A stretch of 64,000 nt of DNA, taken from Gabonibacter massiliensis. Lineage in GTDB: Bacteria; Bacteroidota; Bacteroidia; Bacteroidales; Marinifilaceae. The notes below the pieces were generated by a model, which was not told the origin of the DNA, made no database searches, and worked only from the letters and a program-made list of their open reading frames with translations. A program made the position numbers and the translations under genes. Shown piece after piece: positions 9,769 to 19,864 of the stretch (position 1 is its first letter; each line of letters begins with the position of its first letter). The stretch spans positions 1,240,001 to 1,304,000 of the forward strand of contig LN913013.1 in NCBI GenBank assembly GCA_001487125.1, written 5' to 3'.

Positions 9769-11358
9769 ATGAAAAAGATATTCAATTTAATTATAGGAGC
9801 CTTTTTATGTGTCTCTTGCGGCGACTTCCTGCACGAGTACTCGCAAGACCTGACCTATGCCAACTCCTGTGCCGATCTGGACGAGATTTTGATCGGAAAC
9901 GGGTATATGAAGCAATCGGACAATCTGACCTTATTTTATTATGGTTCGGATTACGGTTATTATCCCTATCTGCATATCATGGACGATGATTCAGAAGAGA
10001 GCCTGACAGGACAAGTATTTCTTGATTTCGCTGGTAATCCCGTATACTACATGCGAAATTTTTATGCATGGGCGAAAAATCCTTTCATAGGGTATAACGG
10101 ATCTATTTTTAAAGATGTCGATTGGAAAAGAATGTACGAGCACATCGGCTATTTGAACGTAATTATTTCTTACGTGAAAGAATTTCCTTCCGATCCTATA
10201 GAAATGAGACGGCGCATCAAAGGCGAAGCATTATTCCTACGGGCCGGATACTATTTCATGCTTGTAAACCTTTACGCGAACCCGTATTCACGGGAAACAG
10301 CAGATCGGGACCCGGGTGTTCCTTTGAATTTAACAGAATACATCGAGGCAAAATATTTCGCAAGAGAATCCGTAGCCACTATTTATAAACAAATCGTGAC
10401 GGACCTGCAAGATGCCATAAACAATTTGGAGGGGATACAACAACCCACGATCTACCGTGCAAATGAAGTTTCCGCCCGTACCCTGTTAAGTCGCGTCTAT
10501 CTATACATGGGCGAATGGCAATTAGCGATCAACGAGTGTAATAAAATCATGGAATTGGGATGCAAGCTAAGAGATTTAAATGATTTTAATCCGGGAAACG
10601 GCGTCCCGGGAGAAACCGAGCGCGATTACTTCAACACGTCGGACTCTCCGGAGGTTTTTTTCACGCAAGGTTCGCCAACCGTCGGTTTGTTAATGGACAA
10701 CAACTTTGGTAATGTACGCTATCGAGTTTCCGACGAATTGTACGCTTTATACTCCAAGTACGAAAGCCAAGGATTGGAAGACTTACGGAAAACATGTTTT
10801 CTGGAACAGTCCAGGACATCGGGAGAGAGTTCCAACTACTACATGAGAAAAAGTCCGGACAATCAATACGCGAACTGGAATATTACACTTCCGAAACCGA
10901 CCGTTTTCGACTCGTTTATTCTCCGGGCTGCCGAAGTCTACTTGAATAAAGCCGAAGCCGAAGCTATGCTGGATCAACCGGAAGCCGCAAATACCTTAAA
11001 AGCATTGATGGATAAACGTTATGCCGACCACAAATATCCGTCTGTCGACGGACTGAACGGTAAAAGCATGATCGATTTCATCCGGGAAGAACGGCGTAAA
11101 GAGTTATCTTTCGAGGGACATCGCTGGTTCGATTTACGCCGTTACGCGGTCTCCTCCAAATATCCGGAGAAAAGGTCCATATCCCACGCGGTATACAGAT
11201 CAGCAACCAGTTATGGCGAGAAAGCTCCGTTGGACAGAATCTACACGCTGAAACCTTACGGAGAAGACAATGCCTGGGTATTACCCATACCTCCGGAAGA
11301 ACTTGTTTTCAACAATGGAGTATTGATCGACAATCCGCCGAGAGAAGATCGCAACTAA
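9769..11358 (+). CDS. SusD/RagB-family surface lipoprotein
   Basis: Substrate-capturing lid of the SusC partner, 529 residues, anchored to the outer membrane through a lipobox cysteine ('FLCVSC', about residue 17). The N-terminal SusD-like part has the helical TPR-like segment 'LRAGYYFMLVNLYANPYS', and the C-terminal RagB part carries the family hallmark 'FIREERRKELSFEGHRWFDL'. It follows susC by 15 nt and precedes the lipoprotein at 11388 by 29 nt, so the genes are very probably cotranscribed. Family assignment is firm; the ligand is not known. Confidence 0.95.
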   Translation: MKKIFNLIIGAFLCVSCGDFLHEYSQDLTYANSCADLDEILIGNGYMKQSDNLTLFYYGSDYGYYPYLHIMDDDSEESLTGQVFLDFAGNPVYYMRNFYAWAKNPFIGYNGSIFKDVDWKRMYEHIGYLNVIISYVKEFPSDPIEMRRRIKGEALFLRAGYYFMLVNLYANPYSRETADRDPGVPLNLTEYIEAKYFARESVATIYKQIVTDLQDAINNLEGIQQPTIYRANEVSARTLLSRVYLYMGEWQLAINECNKIMELGCKLRDLNDFNPGNGVPGETERDYFNTSDSPEVFFTQGSPTVGLLMDNNFGNVRYRVSDELYALYSKYESQGLEDLRKTCFLEQSRTSGESSNYYMRKSPDNQYANWNITLPKPTVFDSFILRAAEVYLNKAEAEAMLDQPEAANTLKALMDKRYADHKYPSVDGLNGKSMIDFIREERRKELSFEGHRWFDLRRYAVSSKYPEKRSISHAVYRSATSYGEKAPLDRIYTLKPYGEDNAWVLPIPPEELVFNNGVLIDNPPREDRN

Positions 11359-11387
11359 TCTATTATTAAACATTTAAACGCAAAGAC

Positions 11388-12326
11388 ATGTTAAAATATT
11401 TATTCTATCTAACTTTATCCCTCCTCCTATTCTCCGCTTGTGACAAGGAAGAGAAGGTGTTTGCCACGGAAAACATGTTAGACTGGTTCGTTATCGAAAA
11501 GAAATCAGGAGAAGTCAACCAGTTAATTTACAGCATTTATACAAATGACAATATGCCCATATTTGTCAATGATACTATTCATCAGGGGAGCGATCGCGTG
11601 GATCATTTCGGAAATCCGATAAAAGATCTGGTACTGTTTGAACCCGGATATCATATTTTCAGCACGGACATATTCGTATCCATAAAATTATCCTCCGACT
11701 CCGCAGCCATGCTTAAAGCATTACATGCTATCCAGGAAAAAGTGCTTCCCCGTTTACCTAAAAGCGGAATATACAGACCCTCTTCCATACTATTGGTCGA
11801 TACCTTGTACAAAGGTTTCAGCGATCTCAATACGCGCATCTGGGGAGAAGTCGCTATCTACCCCGAAAGTCTGAAAGGTGTCACGATAGGAGAGTTACAC
11901 AAGCTTCCGGATATGACAGACGAGGAATTGAATATATGGGCCTGTCGCATCTTAGCTGCCAAAAGTAAAAGTTGGATTCAGGTAAATTATGACAAAGGGG
12001 TGGAAACATTTTCAGAAATAACGGACGAAGGTTTATGGTTTGGATCGAATTACAATAAAAACGTCGGCCTATATCCCATGGAAAGCCCCGAACAACAAAG
12101 TTTTTTCAGGTGGGTTTCTCTTCTAAAAAACGGCAAAGGTTACAGATCGCCATCGATCGAAGAAGACCTTATCGAGTACATTACCTACTTTTACGTCTAT
12201 CGCGGACGAGAAGATGAATTAAAAGAAAAGTACAAAGACTACCCTAAAATACTCCGCAAGTTCGATCTGGTAAAAACATGGGTAGAAGCGTTCGAAGAGT
12301 ACCTGAAAAAGAACAAACAATTTTAA
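11388..12326 (+). CDS. Lipoprotein resembling the SusCD-associated zinc peptidase-like family, HExxH absent
   Basis: Surface or periplasmic lipoprotein of 312 residues with lipobox 'LLLFSAC' (Cys about 18). I recognise a similarity in layout to the putative zinc-binding metallopeptidase lipoproteins (Peptidase_Mx1 type) that often sit beside SusCD: the late 'EEDLIEYITYFYVY' segment matches their 'EDfAE' helix, and 'KILRKFDLVKTWV' their C-terminal helix. Where those proteins usually carry HExxH, this one reads 'WACRILAAKSKSW', and no HExxH occurs elsewhere, so it is probably catalytically dead and may act as a ligand-binding accessory. It lies between susD and a thioredoxin gene in the same transcription unit. 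The family link is moderate; another SusCD accessory family is possible. Confidence 0.6.
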   Translation: MLKYLFYLTLSLLLFSACDKEEKVFATENMLDWFVIEKKSGEVNQLIYSIYTNDNMPIFVNDTIHQGSDRVDHFGNPIKDLVLFEPGYHIFSTDIFVSIKLSSDSAAMLKALHAIQEKVLPRLPKSGIYRPSSILLVDTLYKGFSDLNTRIWGEVAIYPESLKGVTIGELHKLPDMTDEELNIWACRILAAKSKSWIQVNYDKGVETFSEITDEGLWFGSNYNKNVGLYPMESPEQQSFFRWVSLLKNGKGYRSPSIEEDLIEYITYFYVYRGREDELKEKYKDYPKILRKFDLVKTWVEAFEEYLKKNKQF

Positions 12327-12349
12327 TAAACTACTGAATAAAAGGTGTT

Positions 12350-13438
12350 ATGAAAAGAATTATTCTTCTTCCGGCATTTATATTATCTGTTGTTTTAGCT
12401 TTCGGTCAAGGCGTGAACTTTGAAAAACTGAGTTTCAAAGAAGCCCTCACCAAAGCTAAAGCCGAAAAAAAGTATCTCTTTATCGACTGTTACACCTCGT
12501 GGTGCGGTCCCTGCAAGCAAATGAGAGAACAGATATTGACACAACCCGCCGCCGGCAGTTATTTCAACCCGTTGTTTATCAGCGTGGAGTACGATATGGA
12601 AAAAGAAGGTGCCGAACTGAGAAAAAAATTCGACATCAAAGCATACCCGACCTATTTGATCTTGAATCCGGACGGAACATTATATCATAAATTAGTAGGC
12701 AGCAGCCTTAACGCAGAAGATTTCGTCACGAAAGTAAAACGGGGAATGATAACAGAAAACTCTTTCGGTTATCAGGAAAATTTACATGCCTCCGGGCGAA
12801 TGAACAACGAACAGCTGAAAAACTACTATTTTCTCTTAAAAGAAACCGCCGAACGAAAACGAAGCATGGAAGTACTGAAGGAGTTAACAGCCCGTTTGAG
12901 CAAAGAGGAAAGAATGCAGGCCGATTACTGGTTTTTACTCGAGAACCAAAAATACGGGGACGACGGATTTTCATTCGTGTTGGAAAACTTAGATACATTC
13001 AAAAAAAACGTAGGAGAATTAAACATCGATTTATTTCTGTATCAATGTTTCTCAGGAATCATTAACTCCTACACGAATGCTCTTGCAAAAGGGGAATCTA
13101 TCGACAAGAAAAAAACAACAGACAGCATACGCGATCTGCGTCGTCAACTCTCGACGATCGACATGAAAAACAAAACCGGACTTTTAGAACAGCTCGACTT
13201 TCTGGAAGCGACCCTGCTAAATGACACCGACAAAATGCTTCGTGCGATCGAAACCATGATGACCTCGGGACAGGGTAATCTCTATATATTACCCCAGGTT
13301 TTACAAATTGTGCACCAAAATAAGAACGAGACCCTTCTATCGGGTATAAAAAAATTAAAGAACAAGATTTTGACTGCTTTCTCAACCGTATCTGACAAAG
13401 AGAAGTTCGGAAAAATGATTGACGATCTGGACAAGTAA
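12350..13438 (+). CDS. Exported thioredoxin-fold protein with WCGPC active site
   Basis: Periplasmic thiol-disulfide protein of 362 residues. A signal peptide (about 1-20) precedes a thioredoxin domain (about 22-140) with the active site W51-C52-G-P-C55 and the cis-proline 'KAYPTYLIL'. The C-terminal 220 residues are helical and unassigned, as in other Bacteroidota thioredoxin-like proteins with long helical tails. Its place between a SusCD-associated lipoprotein and a metalloprotease suggests it reduces or isomerises disulfides in imported peptides or in the protease. Start ATG at 12350, 23 nt after the previous stop. Confidence 0.88.
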   Translation: MKRIILLPAFILSVVLAFGQGVNFEKLSFKEALTKAKAEKKYLFIDCYTSWCGPCKQMREQILTQPAAGSYFNPLFISVEYDMEKEGAELRKKFDIKAYPTYLILNPDGTLYHKLVGSSLNAEDFVTKVKRGMITENSFGYQENLHASGRMNNEQLKNYYFLLKETAERKRSMEVLKELTARLSKEERMQADYWFLLENQKYGDDGFSFVLENLDTFKKNVGELNIDLFLYQCFSGIINSYTNALAKGESIDKKKTTDSIRDLRRQLSTIDMKNKTGLLEQLDFLEATLLNDTDKMLRAIETMMTSGQGNLYILPQVLQIVHQNKNETLLSGIKKLKNKILTAFSTVSDKEKFGKMIDDLDK

Positions 13439-13524
13439 GTAAATTATAGGAAAAATCTGATTTTAGCATGAAAGATAAAAACAAGAAGAATTCCTCCGTA
13501 TTGTATAATTTTAAATAATGATGT

Positions 13525-16182
13525 ATGAAAAAATGGTTAGTATTATTTGTAGTAGTTCTACTGATTTTCCCCTGTGTTAACGAGGCCGATGGAGCTTCCA
13601 GGAAAAGAAAAAAGAAAAAAGAGAAGGCGAAAACCGAACAGATAACTCCCAAAAAGAAAGAGACCCCCTACGAGAAATTAATGAAAAAGCCGGGGCGCAA
13701 AACTGCTGAAAGCAAGTTCATCACCTTACACAAAATTGAAGGCAAATTGTACGTGGAAATCCCGGTGAAGTACATGGGACGCGATATGTTACTGGCCTCC
13801 GTAGCCTCGGAAACGAGTGACGATATGTTTTGCCAGATCGGTTACAAAGAAAAACCGCCCATGCACATAAAGTTTTCCATGAAAGACAGTACCGTATTCA
13901 TGCAAAGGGTAAATGTTTCCACCGAATTGAACACGAGCGAATCCCGTGAAGAGATAATGAGGAAGCGGAATTTTTTGGACCCGATCATGAATAGCTATAA
14001 AATCGAAGCATATAATAATGACAGCACGGCTGTCGTTTTAAATATGACCACGTTATTCGCCGGAGCAGACATGTCTCCCGTTTCCAAGGGCAGTATTGTT
14101 GTCTCGGTAACAGCAACTCCTAAAACAGGAGGAATAAGATTAGGCGAAATCAAAGCTTTCGATGACAACGTGATGATCAAAACACAATACTCTTATAATG
14201 TTTCGATCAGCCTGTTGGGGCTTATCAGTTTGCTCTCTAACGAACCTTTCACCGTGAACGCCACGCGTTCCCTATTGTTATTACCGGAACAAAAAATGCG
14301 TCCCCGGATTTCGGATGCCAGAGTCGGTATTTTCTTAACTGGGAAAAAATCACTTTCGGACAACGAGGACGGTATGCAGGCCATCTCGTTTGCCAATCGC
14401 TGGCGTTTGGAGCCTTCGGATGTTGCAGCTTTCGAACGCGGGGAACTGGTTGAGCCGGTAAAACCGATCGTGTGGTACGTGGACGATGCTTTTCCGGAAT
14501 CCTGGCGGCAACCCGTCAAAGACGGTGTATTACGCTGGAACAAGGCTTTCGAAAAAATAGGATTTAAAAACGTGATGCAAGTACGTGATTTTCCGAAAGA
14601 CGATCCCGAATTCGACCCGGATAACCTGAAATACTCCTGTATTCGCTATATCCCGACCAGCACGCCCAACGCGATGGGGCCCTCCTGGGTAGATCCGACA
14701 ACCGGAGAAATTATCAATGCATCCGTTATTATTTACAACGATTTGATCCGTTTGATCAACGAATGGCGTTTCACGCAGACGGCACAAGTCGATCCGAGAG
14801 TACGCTCCAAGAAAATGCCCGATGACGTGCTAAACGAATCGCTCGCTTACGCGGTAGCCCATGAAATAGGACACACGCTCGGCTTTATGCACAATATGGC
14901 CTCTTCTTCCGCTTATCCCGTAGATTCATTACGTTCCGTTTCTTTCACGCGCAAATACGGGACAACCCCTTCTATCATGGATTACGCCCGATACAATTAC
15001 GTGGCACAACCCACGGACAAAGGAGTCTCACTCTCCCCTCCCGATTTAGGAGTATATGACGAATACGCCGTGAAATGGTTATATTCTTACTTTCCGAAAG
15101 CTAAAAATGCCGAAGAAGAGGCAAAAATAGTGGAAAAATGGGTTGACGATAAGGCCGGAGACCCGATTTATCGCTACGGCAAACAACAAATTTATTCCAG
15201 ATTCGACCCGACTGCCATAGAAGAGGATTTGGGTAATGATGCCATGAAAGCGGGAGATTACGGGATCAAAAATCTGAAATACATTTTATCCCACCTGAAC
15301 CAATGGATCACGGACGACCCGGATGTCGCTCAACGGACAAAACTATACAATTCGATCGCCAATCAATACTTTCGTTATATAAATAACGTAATGTATAACG
15401 TGGGAGGAATCTACCTCAACGAGGTAAAGGACGGAACCCCCGGAAAGCGTTTCGAATCGGTTCCGAAGAAAACACAGCGTGCCGCCTTAAAATGGGCATT
15501 AAACCAGATTAAAAACTGCGATTGGTTAGATAATAAAGAGATTACCAATAAAATCGGCTTAGGAGTGGCCATCTCCACTAAAATTCAGGATCTAACCGCC
15601 GAACTTTTATGGAAATCCCGGAATAACGTGTTATTGTCCGCTCATGTTTCCAAAGACCCTTACTCGATCAGAGAATATTTCGACGACCTATATCATAGCA
15701 TATGGGAAAGTGCAATTAAAGGTCGAAAAGTTACTTCCGGTGATAAAATCATGCAAAAAATGATGATAACCTCTTTGGCAAGCACGTTGGCTGACAAAAA
15801 TAAACAAAAACTAAGCATGGGCCTCACCTCCGATAAGGTATTCTTGCCTTCACTCGAAGAGATCTATCTCTATGGCTTGGATGAAAGCGGATTTACCAAC
15901 CGGTATATCGATGAGCTACGTTCGATAGAAGCAGCACAAGGGAGTGGAACTGTTGCCTCCAAATTAATCACAGACGCATTCGGGACTGGAGGCTACAGAT
16001 GGCAAAGAAAAGTCGAACTGAAAACCATCGAAGAGACAAATACCTCTTTGTGGGCAACGGCTTTAAAGATAGAAAAACTATTGAAACAAGCTATAAACAC
16101 GGCCCCGAACCGGGATTCCAAAGAACATTATCAGGCCATGCTGATTGAATTGAAACGCTTAACCCAAGAAGCAAAAATTTGA
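13525..16182 (+). CDS. Zinc-dependent metalloprotease with HExxHxxGxxH (DUF5117/DUF5118-type)
   Basis: Exported protease of 885 residues. After a signal peptide (about 1-25) and a Lys-rich linker (about 27-50), the protein follows the layout of the Bacteroidota zinc-dependent metalloproteases annotated with DUF5118 and DUF5117 domains. The zinc site is visible as H446-E-I-G-H450-T-L-G-F-M-H456, a complete metzincin-style triad, followed by 'SIMDYARYNYVAQ', which supplies the Met-turn. It ends the susC-susD-lipoprotein-thioredoxin unit and is followed by a strong terminator, so it is likely the proteolytic component that makes peptides for import. The match to the family is strong; the natural substrate is unknown. 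Confidence 0.9.
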   Translation: MKKWLVLFVVVLLIFPCVNEADGASRKRKKKKEKAKTEQITPKKKETPYEKLMKKPGRKTAESKFITLHKIEGKLYVEIPVKYMGRDMLLASVASETSDDMFCQIGYKEKPPMHIKFSMKDSTVFMQRVNVSTELNTSESREEIMRKRNFLDPIMNSYKIEAYNNDSTAVVLNMTTLFAGADMSPVSKGSIVVSVTATPKTGGIRLGEIKAFDDNVMIKTQYSYNVSISLLGLISLLSNEPFTVNATRSLLLLPEQKMRPRISDARVGIFLTGKKSLSDNEDGMQAISFANRWRLEPSDVAAFERGELVEPVKPIVWYVDDAFPESWRQPVKDGVLRWNKAFEKIGFKNVMQVRDFPKDDPEFDPDNLKYSCIRYIPTSTPNAMGPSWVDPTTGEIINASVIIYNDLIRLINEWRFTQTAQVDPRVRSKKMPDDVLNESLAYAVAHEIGHTLGFMHNMASSSAYPVDSLRSVSFTRKYGTTPSIMDYARYNYVAQPTDKGVSLSPPDLGVYDEYAVKWLYSYFPKAKNAEEEAKIVEKWVDDKAGDPIYRYGKQQIYSRFDPTAIEEDLGNDAMKAGDYGIKNLKYILSHLNQWITDDPDVAQRTKLYNSIANQYFRYINNVMYNVGGIYLNEVKDGTPGKRFESVPKKTQRAALKWALNQIKNCDWLDNKEITNKIGLGVAISTKIQDLTAELLWKSRNNVLLSAHVSKDPYSIREYFDDLYHSIWESAIKGRKVTSGDKIMQKMMITSLASTLADKNKQKLSMGLTSDKVFLPSLEEIYLYGLDESGFTNRYIDELRSIEAAQGSGTVASKLITDAFGTGGYRWQRKVELKTIEETNTSLWATALKIEKLLKQAINTAPNRDSKEHYQAMLIELKRLTQEAKI

Positions 16183-16609
16183 TAAAACAAGTCTTATATT
16201 CAATGTTTTAATTTTGTGTGGACAAAGAACCGACCGAAATTTTTATTTTTCGGTCGGTTTTATTTATTTTTTACTTTAATAACTAACTTATTATCAAAAT
16301 AAAAAATTCAATAAATAAATATTCTTACAAAAAAGATAGAAAACAAAAACCATAGGAGGCTATACTCTTGTTCGGCCAAGTATAAATTCCGGTCAAACAA
16401 GACAATCCCCGAATCATGGAATTATAAAATCACACAATTCCTTTATCTACTAACGTCAATTATTCGTCTTTTACGCACGAGGTCATTCCGTTTCGACCAC
16501 AGATAGCGTTTCGGGGAATGTAAATCTCTATAAATAGAATATTTTTGTTTTTACAAATTGAAAATATTCCCGGGTTAAGATTTAATAGTGTCGTATCAAG
16601 CTTTCATCA
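16183..16609. other. Intergenic region without a supported gene
   Basis: AT-rich spacer between the metalloprotease gene and the end of the minus-strand permease gene. Apart from the terminator at 16228-16275 I see only an isolated plus-strand TATTTTTG near 16540 that leads into no open frame. Confidence 0.6.
16228..16275 (+). terminator. Intrinsic terminator after the SusCD/metalloprotease unit
   Basis: Arms of 12 nt, 16228-16239 and 16248-16259, pair perfectly around an 8-nt AT loop and are followed by a T-rich tract. The strong GC core and T-tail make this a convincing terminator for the plus-strand operon beginning at 4831 or 6079. Confidence 0.9.
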
Positions 16610-19600
16610 TTATTTTAGTTGTACCCATTTGACCGCATCGGCTATTACCAGCTGAAAATGATCGCCCCATGTTTTATCCTGAACGAGAGCCACTCCCCGG
16701 TCATCCAGCACGACACGGGATTCTCCCGCCGGCAGGGTAAATTTGCCCAAGGATACCCAAGCGCTTTCTTCCGGTAGGGTTAGGTCAGCCGGGAGATACA
16801 GCCGGGGATCTCCTTCCGGAACTTCCAAGATGATTTCCTCTTTGCCCGTTGGAGTGTAAACGGTATAGTAGTTTTTCATCCCCGGGTAATCGGTTGTAGC
16901 GTTCTTTTCCTCGCAAGAAGCAAGTATATGAGGCCGATGGATAAATATCTCGTACTTTCCCGCCTCCGGGAGATTTGCCGTCCACTCGGCTTTGAACTTT
17001 CCCGTGCCGGCTTTTTTTACATAAGCGTCACGAATATGATCGCCGTGTATCCCCTCTGATAAAACAAAATTCCACGTGTTAGCCTTAACCGCAAACAGGG
17101 GAACGTATTCCTGATCGTCCGCTTCTTTTTTGACCAAGTCGGTCAACCGTTTTCGATTGTTTGCCGAATCGATCAACTGGAAATTTTCGTCCTTGTTGTC
17201 GACGATGATCTCTCCCGGGGGATAGAATTCTTTTCTATCGATCGGCGTGACTCCTTCTTTGGGCACAAGCCCCGAGAGTGGGGAGTCCATGTTCGAAAAT
17301 AAAATGTCTTTCGGTAAATTTCCAGAAAAATTAGTCGTCAATCGCAGGTCATTTTTTATGTCTTCATGAACGACGATTCGTTTACATTCCCCGGGTTTGA
17401 CGATGTAACTCCGATATCCGGTTATCGAACCGTAATCATCACACAAAAGGATTGAAACGACACCGTCCGTTTCGCTGAAATTGGCCACCTTGAAATCGAT
17501 GATTTGCATCTCTTCCGTCGTTTTGCGGGACAGATCTTTTATCCTTAACAGGGGCATCCGGCGACTCGTGTACCACTCGTCCATGTACCTCTTGATGTTC
17601 TGTCCGAAACGCTGTTCGAACTCCTCGACAAACGAGTCGAAGTCCACTTCCCGGAAACGGGTACGCTCGTTAAATTCCTGCATAAAGCGGGTCAGGGAGT
17701 CCCAGGTGGTAATCGTCGTGAGATAACCCAATAAATGAGACACTTTTAAAGAAATGGCCGAACTTTGTTCCCTGCTGTATCCTTCCGTGATAATTCCTTT
17801 CAGTCCTTTTTCCGCGAAATGATTTAGCATTTTCGGGTTCACGTCATATTCAAGCCCTTTCGTGTTTATCATTTTCCTGAATATCAATTCTATGCCCTGG
17901 TACCTGTCGGACGTGAGGCTGCTATTGTAATTCGAGAAAATGTTTTTTATTCCTATCCTACTAAGAAAAGCGGGCATGTCGCGGTTCAGAATTTGTTCCC
18001 CAACGCTCTCGTTTTGATTAGGATCCGCGGAAAGAGTACCGGGATGTCTTGCTTGTTCTCCGCACAATCGTTCCCTGAAAAGTGCCATCTCCGGTTGGAT
18101 GTTATCGCGAAACGAAGTTGAGCCTAGAAAATAGGAGGAGGAAGGAACCTCGATCAGTTTAAAGTATTTAAAGGGGTAAGGGAGGGATGTACGGTATTCG
18201 ATTTCATTTTTACATTCATAAAAAATCTCTTTTAAATTTTTCTCCCGGTCCGGGTTATCTTTTTTCAAGGCTTCCCATTCATCGAAATATTTCATATAGA
18301 AACTATTTCCCGGATAAGTATAAAACTCGACAGTAAGAGAATCGACCGTGATCGCTCTTTTCTCGTAATTCCCGATACAGAGGGTTAACCCGGTCAGGTT
18401 TTGCAAATTGTTAAACGTGACGCTATCGCCCTCTCTCGTCGGTCTACCTTGCGATAAAACGGTCGTCTCGCCCGGGTTTTTAACATGGAGGGTATAATCC
18501 GTGAAATCGGTCTCTTTGGATGCCTGTAACCCGACCGGGGGAACCGCCATCGGGTACCACATCAATTGCGGCAAAAGCAAGGTGTATCTATCCGATACGA
18601 AAGCCGTGTGTTTGCCGTAATTTTCGTAATCAAAACTATACCTGACAGTTGAAAAGAATTTATTATCCGGAATATTAATCTGGTAAATATCCTCGTCGAT
18701 CGTTCCCCCGTACTCCATCTCTATCTCGATATTTTCCCCGGGAGCCAGGGAACGCTCGATGACGATCACCTGCCGGTCCCTGCGAAAGGGAAGGTTTTGT
18801 CCCCCGGATTCGATCTTGTCGATCTTTAATCCCGGGTTTAAGAAGAGCAGAAGCTGCTCCATTTTTGCTTTTTTCCGGTTTTGGATCTTCATCCGGCTTG
18901 TTACCGAGAATTTATCTCCCCCGGGTCGATAGGTGATATCGTGCTCGCTCACGCGTGCCGTGGGGTATTCATGGTATTTCACGAAAGTTTCGCGATACCA
19001 CATCCTGTTTTTCAGGTGGGTTTGAAATTTTTCAACGTATACGGTGCCAAGGCCCAGGGCCAGTACTAAACACAGGAAAGCGGGAACGGTTAAATAGCGT
19101 TTCCGGCCGGGAATGCCGGGTCGCCTCTTCGTGAGGAGAGCGGCAAAATAGAGCAGACCTATTCCGAATAACAGGACAGCACCTCGCTGGAACAGGTAAT
19201 TCTCCATATGCATAAAACCGACCAGGGTGGAAAAAGAACTCGGAAGCGAACTCCCCCGGAAATCCAGTATCCCGTGAAGAGGTGTTGTCAGGTAGGAGTA
19301 TGCGAAATAGAGAAAAGCTACCAGGATAACCCAACTGACAAAAGAGTGCCTGACCAGCTTGTTTACGAATAAGGATAACCCGGTAATAAAAACAAGTGCC
19401 GGTAAGGCGAGCGTGAAAAAATAGAAAAGATTTACCCACAAATTAACAGGGGAATTTGGAATAAATAGATTGATCGACATGGAGACACACATGAATAGAA
19501 TGTCTATCACCGCGAACGGGATAAAAATACCCAAGAATTCCCCGAGAAAAGCCTGTCCGTTACCGATAGGCCGGGCGGAAAGAACCTCCCGGGTTTCGGC

Positions 19601-19864
19601 TTTTTTCCGCTTTCTTTGGATATCGCAGGTAATAAAGGCTACGATTATCGATTGAAACAGGTTTAAAAAGTAAAACCCGTGTAGAGGAAAGGAAGACGCG
19701 AATATAAATTTATCCCATGAAATGCGATGCATTACCATACTATCCAAGAGACTAACACCTATTATATAGCCTAATGCCGCAAGGACAAAGAGGTTAAATA
19801 ACCATTTTCTTTTTACCAACTTGCTCTCGTAAGCTATAACGGTTTTTAGGGTTGTCGTTTCCAT
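16610..19864 (-). CDS. ABC-2-type permease fused to an M1 peptidase-like region and a golvesin-like C-terminal domain
   Basis: Inner-membrane fusion protein of 1084 residues from ATG 19864. An in-frame ATG at 19906 would add 14 residues, but alignment with the paralogue at 57901-60069 favours the inner start. Six or more membrane segments of an ABC-2 permease fill the first 240 residues ('RKRKKAETREVLSARPIGN' is the cytoplasmic loop), another segment follows near 255-275, and then a large exported part begins like the N-terminal beta domain of M1 aminopeptidases ('LLFLNPGLKIDKIES', 'WYPMAVPP'). The zinc motif HExxH and the GxMEN motif are missing throughout, so peptidase activity is unlikely. 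The last 150 residues ('WVSLGKFTLPAGESRVVLDD', 'ADAVKWVQL') resemble golvesin/Xly-type C-terminal domains. No ABC ATPase gene is adjacent. Confidence 0.75.
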   Translation of the reverse strand: METTTLKTVIAYESKLVKRKWLFNLFVLAALGYIIGVSLLDSMVMHRISWDKFIFASSFPLHGFYFLNLFQSIIVAFITCDIQRKRKKAETREVLSARPIGNGQAFLGEFLGIFIPFAVIDILFMCVSMSINLFIPNSPVNLWVNLFYFFTLALPALVFITGLSLFVNKLVRHSFVSWVILVAFLYFAYSYLTTPLHGILDFRGSSLPSSFSTLVGFMHMENYLFQRGAVLLFGIGLLYFAALLTKRRPGIPGRKRYLTVPAFLCLVLALGLGTVYVEKFQTHLKNRMWYRETFVKYHEYPTARVSEHDITYRPGGDKFSVTSRMKIQNRKKAKMEQLLLFLNPGLKIDKIESGGQNLPFRRDRQVIVIERSLAPGENIEIEMEYGGTIDEDIYQINIPDNKFFSTVRYSFDYENYGKHTAFVSDRYTLLLPQLMWYPMAVPPVGLQASKETDFTDYTLHVKNPGETTVLSQGRPTREGDSVTFNNLQNLTGLTLCIGNYEKRAITVDSLTVEFYTYPGNSFYMKYFDEWEALKKDNPDREKNLKEIFYECKNEIEYRTSLPYPFKYFKLIEVPSSSYFLGSTSFRDNIQPEMALFRERLCGEQARHPGTLSADPNQNESVGEQILNRDMPAFLSRIGIKNIFSNYNSSLTSDRYQGIELIFRKMINTKGLEYDVNPKMLNHFAEKGLKGIITEGYSREQSSAISLKVSHLLGYLTTITTWDSLTRFMQEFNERTRFREVDFDSFVEEFEQRFGQNIKRYMDEWYTSRRMPLLRIKDLSRKTTEEMQIIDFKVANFSETDGVVSILLCDDYGSITGYRSYIVKPGECKRIVVHEDIKNDLRLTTNFSGNLPKDILFSNMDSPLSGLVPKEGVTPIDRKEFYPPGEIIVDNKDENFQLIDSANNRKRLTDLVKKEADDQEYVPLFAVKANTWNFVLSEGIHGDHIRDAYVKKAGTGKFKAEWTANLPEAGKYEIFIHRPHILASCEEKNATTDYPGMKNYYTVYTPTGKEEIILEVPEGDPRLYLPADLTLPEESAWVSLGKFTLPAGESRVVLDDRGVALVQDKTWGDHFQLVIADAVKWVQLK

